The position numbers and the translations under genes are program-made. From Acidobacteriaceae bacterium (GTDB taxonomy: Bacteria > Acidobacteriota > Terriglobia > Terriglobales > SbA1), in the NCBI GenBank assembly GCA_003156615.1, contig PMHI01000589.1:1-5517 (forward strand): a stretch of DNA of 5,517 nt, given 5' to 3'. Below the pieces are notes generated by a model. The model was given only the letters and a program-made list of their open reading frames with translations. It was not told the origin of the DNA and did no database searches. Each line of letters begins with the position of its first letter. Within the stretch, counting starts at the first letter, position 1. This document shows, piece by piece, positions 4,724-5,517 of this stretch.

Positions 4724-5517
4724 ATGCGCGTTATGGATCATCACTCGATTGTCGACCAGAACCCCGCATCGGTTGAGGCAGGGACCAGCGAAGGCCGATC
4801 CGCAACCGCGAGCGTCTCGGCGGGAATCGCTGCGGCCAACGCGCATCTGCCCAAGCTTTTGGAGACCGAGCCGCGCTTTCCGGGAGAAGATGGCGGGCAG
4901 TCGCTGGCCAAAATGGCCCAGCTCGATCTCGATGCCGCCCTGCAACTGCTCGCCGAGCGCGCCCAATACATTACCGGAGCCACTGGAGCCGCCATTGCCC
5001 TGCGCCGCGGCGAACACTCCGACATGCTTTGCCGGGCCAGCGCGGGATCGAACGCGCCCGAGTTGGGGGCACTGCTCTCCATGGAATACGGGCTTTCGGG
5101 GGAAAGCGTGCGCACGCGCCAAGCCCTGCGTTGCGACGACGCCGCACAGGATCGGCGCGTGAACCGTGAAAGCTGCCGCCAGTTGGGCATTGCGTCGGTG
5201 GTGGTGATGCCGATCGTGAGCGAGCGGCAGGTGCTTGGTGTCTTCGAGCTTTTTTCAGGCAAGCCACACGCCTTTGAGGAACGTGATCTTTCCGCTTTGC
5301 GGCGGTTGGGCGAAATGGTCGAAACCGCAGTGAGGCATGCGGGGGCGGCGCAAGGTTTGGCCGCAGTTGAGGAACCGGCCGGTGCGGAAAGTCAGCCGTC
5401 CGGGGATGTGATCGCAGCCCATGCCTGGCCACTTGAATCTCCTGGAAATGTGATCGGCGCGGACTGTGCGGCCGTGCCGCAAGGAAAAGGTACTCTGTCC
5501 ACGGAACTGGAAAAGAC
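4724..5517 (+). CDS. GAF-domain protein, 3' part missing
   Basis: Open for 264 codons to the window edge. Residues 1-65 are polar with low complexity. A GAF domain, a small-molecule or redox sensing fold, spans about 68-205: ALQLLAERAQYITGATGAAIAL (72-93), YGLSGESVRTRQALRCDDAA (122-141), LGIASVVVMPIVSERQVLGVFELFS (154-178), and FEERDLSALRRLGEMVETAV (184-203). Three cysteines (C103, C137, C151) lie inside the domain. From 206 on the sequence is an Ala/Glu/Pro/Gly-rich linker, so a further domain probably follows beyond the edge; it cannot be named from here. The start is uncertain: ATG 4724 and in-frame ATG 4733 are both possible, and neither has a clear Shine-Dalgarno sequence. The frame has consistent GC-rich codon use, unlike the antisense open frames across it. 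Confidence 0.82.
   Translation, partial: MRVMDHHSIVDQNPASVEAGTSEGRSATASVSAGIAAANAHLPKLLETEPRFPGEDGGQSLAKMAQLDLDAALQLLAERAQYITGATGAAIALRRGEHSDMLCRASAGSNAPELGALLSMEYGLSGESVRTRQALRCDDAAQDRRVNRESCRQLGIASVVVMPIVSERQVLGVFELFSGKPHAFEERDLSALRRLGEMVETAVRHAGAAQGLAAVEEPAGAESQPSGDVIAAHAWPLESPGNVIGADCAAVPQGKGTLSTELEK

Noticed and set aside
4741..5262. Minus-strand open frames across the right end (also 4718-5122, 4971-5432, 5255-5482)
   Set aside because: They are antisense to the GAF gene, whose frame is open to the edge and carries a clear domain; the minus frames are Arg/Pro/Ser-rich shadows of GC-rich codons.

Overview
The window looks like a chromosomal accessory stretch from a GC-rich, double-membraned soil-type bacterium. 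The gene set (DUF5996 protein beside a bacterial UBP zinc finger, a CGNR regulator, a GAF protein, a β-barrel-like C-terminal remnant) and codon use suggest Acidobacteriota. That placement is inference from recognisable families, not from a marker gene. No rRNA, tRNA, CRISPR array, transposase or reverse transcriptase was seen.

Left part (1-1007): a divergent pair. An EamA/DMT-family transporter (5' part only) runs leftward and an ABATE/CGNR zinc-finger regulator runs rightward. The ~130 bp AT-rich gap between them holds a good sigma70-type promoter for the transporter and a near-perfect palindrome at its predicted transcription start, as expected of a regulator controlling its neighbour.

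Middle part (1049-3066): a small exported two-repeat cupin-like protein on the minus strand, convergent with the regulator. Upstream of it is an apparent remnant of an outer-membrane β-barrel C-terminus. Then comes a tight rightward pair, a DUF5996 protein and a 90-residue UBP-type zinc-finger protein, 24 bp apart and probably one operon.

Right part (3067-5517): a ~675 bp stretch without a convincing gene. It contains a candidate independent small RNA with a promoter, pairing 5' and 3' ends, and a T6 tract. Next is an RNase H-like gene with Asn at the position normally held by the last catalytic Asp. Its final codons lie inside one arm of an inverted repeat. The other arm lies ~450 bp away beside a seven-unit heptamer array. 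Between the arms is a frameshifted four-helix-bundle gene of the 23S rRNA intervening-sequence type, so the segment looks like a decayed, repeat-bounded cassette. The window ends in a GAF-domain protein cut off by the right edge.

The most notable items are the repeat-bounded four-helix-bundle cassette, the candidate small RNA, the CGNR/EamA divergent control region, and the DUF5996/zinc-finger pair.
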